Assembly: GCF_041435095.1 (NCBI RefSeq)
Contig: NZ_CP108025.1
Location: 3,100,001-3,164,000 of the forward strand
From: Kitasatospora sp. NBC_00315
GTDB taxonomy: Bacteria; Actinomycetota; Actinomycetes; Streptomycetales; Streptomycetaceae
DNA length: 64,000 nucleotides
Direction of reading: 5' to 3'
Shown: piece by piece, positions 63,136-64,000 of the stretch
How positions within the stretch are numbered: the first letter of the stretch is position 1
Layout of the letters: the number at the start of each line of letters is the position of its first letter
Notes under the pieces: model-generated
The model's database searches: none
Told to the model about the DNA's origin: nothing
What the model saw: the letters and a program-made list of their open reading frames with translations, nothing else
Made by a program: the position numbers and the translations under genes

Positions 63136-64000
63136 TTGCACCACCACCCTCACGCACGACAGCACCACCGCCGGTCCGTGCAGACCGGCGCCGCCCTCAC
63201 CGTCGCCGCCGCCCTGCTGCTGGCCGGCTGCGCCGGCCAGGGCGCCGCCAGGACCCCCCAGGACGAGGCCAGGGCAGCCGTTCCGCAGGCCCTGCGCAGC
63301 GCCGGCGTCCTGCGGGTCGGCACGGACCTGAACTACCCGCCGGTCGAGTTCCGCGGCCCGGACGGGAAGCCGGCCGGCCTCGACCCCGATCTCGCGAACG
63401 CGCTCGGCGACCTGCTCGGCCTGCGGGTCGAGATCGTCGACACCCCGTTCGACAAGCTGATACCGGGGCTCAACGACAAGCAGTTCGACATCGCGATGTC
63501 CGCGCTCAGCGACGTCCCGCAGCGCCGGGACGGCACCGACGACGCCGGCAAGCCGACCGGACAGGCCGGCGTCGACTTCGTGGACTACTTCATCGCCGGC
63601 ACCTCGATCCTGGTGCCGAAGGGCAACCCGAAGGGCGTACGGACCCTGGAGGACCTCTGCGGGACCACCATCGCCCTGCAGCGCGGCACCACCCAGGACG
63701 AGCTGCTCGGCCGGCAGGCCGCCGCGTGCGCCCGGCTGGGCAAGCCGCTGCAGATCCACCGCTTCGACAGTGACGCCGAGGCGCTCGCCGAGGTCGCCTC
63801 CGGCAAGGCGGTGGCCGGCTTCAACGACTACCCGGTGGCGGCCTACGCCGCGAAGACCACCGACGGCGGCAACCGGTTCCAGGTGGCCGGGGCCCAGTCC
63901 CAGTCCAGCCCCTACGGAATCGCGACGGCCAAGAGCGAGACGGCCCTGCGGGACGTCCTGGCCACGGCCCTCAACCAGCTGATCCGTAACGGCGAGTACG
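63136..64000 (+). CDS. Amino-acid-type ABC transporter substrate-binding lipoprotein, N-terminal part (cut by window edge)
   Basis: A family-3 binding protein running off the right edge (288 complete codons visible). TTG start with GGAGGA 8 bp upstream; His-rich N-terminus, then a signal peptide ending in the lipobox LLAGC. The mature part shows LRVGTDLNYPPVEFRGPDGKPAGLDPDLANALGDLLGL and FDIAMSALSDVP, as expected of polar amino acid binders. Permease and ATPase genes presumably follow outside. A downstream GTG within the signal sequence is a less likely start. Confidence 0.9.
   Translation, partial: MHHHPHARQHHRRSVQTGAALTVAAALLLAGCAGQGAARTPQDEARAAVPQALRSAGVLRVGTDLNYPPVEFRGPDGKPAGLDPDLANALGDLLGLRVEIVDTPFDKLIPGLNDKQFDIAMSALSDVPQRRDGTDDAGKPTGQAGVDFVDYFIAGTSILVPKGNPKGVRTLEDLCGTTIALQRGTTQDELLGRQAAACARLGKPLQIHRFDSDAEALAEVASGKAVAGFNDYPVAAYAAKTTDGGNRFQVAGAQSQSSPYGIATAKSETALRDVLATALNQLIRNGEY

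Overview
The window is chromosomal DNA of a high-GC actinomycete, most probably a member of the Streptomycetaceae (Streptomyces or Kitasatospora). The evidence is the GC-rich third codon position in every real gene, frequent GTG starts, leaderless promoters of the TAnnnT-N7-start type, a fused actinobacterial 2-oxoglutarate decarboxylase (kgd), actinobacterial Cys-Arg leader peptides, a PHO box, and many small regulator/exporter modules. There is no rRNA, insertion sequence, phage gene, integrase or CRISPR array. Both edges cut genes: lysA on the left and an amino-acid-type binding lipoprotein on the right. I count 51 conventional protein genes, two very short leader-peptide genes and one tRNA.

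Layout. 1-10.2 kb is housekeeping and mixed: lysA and argS, a stand-alone receiver protein, tRNA-Arg(CCG), a secreted trypsin-like protease, a 14-TM exporter with a dyad-rich promoter, a DUF885 protein, and a TetR regulator whose 3' end overlaps a convergent fumarylacetoacetase-type gene. 10.4-18.7 kb is the most interesting block. A leftward pair of unknown genes (a DUF6745 protein and a 108-residue protein) diverges from a tightly coupled rightward operon: two paralogous leucine-rich STM4015-type proteins, an ATP-grasp protein (STM4014 type), an alkaline-phosphatase-superfamily hydrolase (STM4013 type) and two radical SAM enzymes (STM4012 and STM4011 types). This is an actinobacterial version of the uncharacterised Salmonella STM4011-STM4015 locus.

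18.8-30.6 kb: a Ser/Thr kinase with a TPR-like tail and a TPR protein carrying the same module flank an apparent sulphur-scavenging island. A leader peptide with attenuator-like hairpins precedes a leftward operon (SsuD-like flavin monooxygenase, GNAT, binding protein, permease, ATPase, second binding protein). A second permease and an FAD/NAD(P)-binding protein diverge from it.

30.7-43.8 kb: a YdeP/FdhF-like molybdopterin oxidoreductase, an ECF sigma factor with a SnoaL-like C-terminus followed by a stand-alone SnoaL-like gene, an NlpC/P60 endopeptidase, a PHO-box-controlled phosphate transporter with a small membrane partner, a MarR/MFS/membrane-protein efflux module with visible operators, a ROK repressor and a GtrA protein.

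43.9-64 kb: a secreted propeller-like protein preceded by a second Cys-Arg leader peptide, lon, a rhomboid-like protein, an OmpR-type two-component pair, kgd, a transmembrane Ser/Thr kinase, a DUF6104 protein, a DUF4097/PadR pair behind a double dyad, a zinc-free MDR oxidoreductase, malic enzyme and the truncated binding lipoprotein.

Many convergent or terminal gene ends carry near-perfect long hairpins (up to 26 bp), which delimit the transcription units well. Protein families are assigned from recognised sequence patterns; no search was run, and functions of unknown families are left open.
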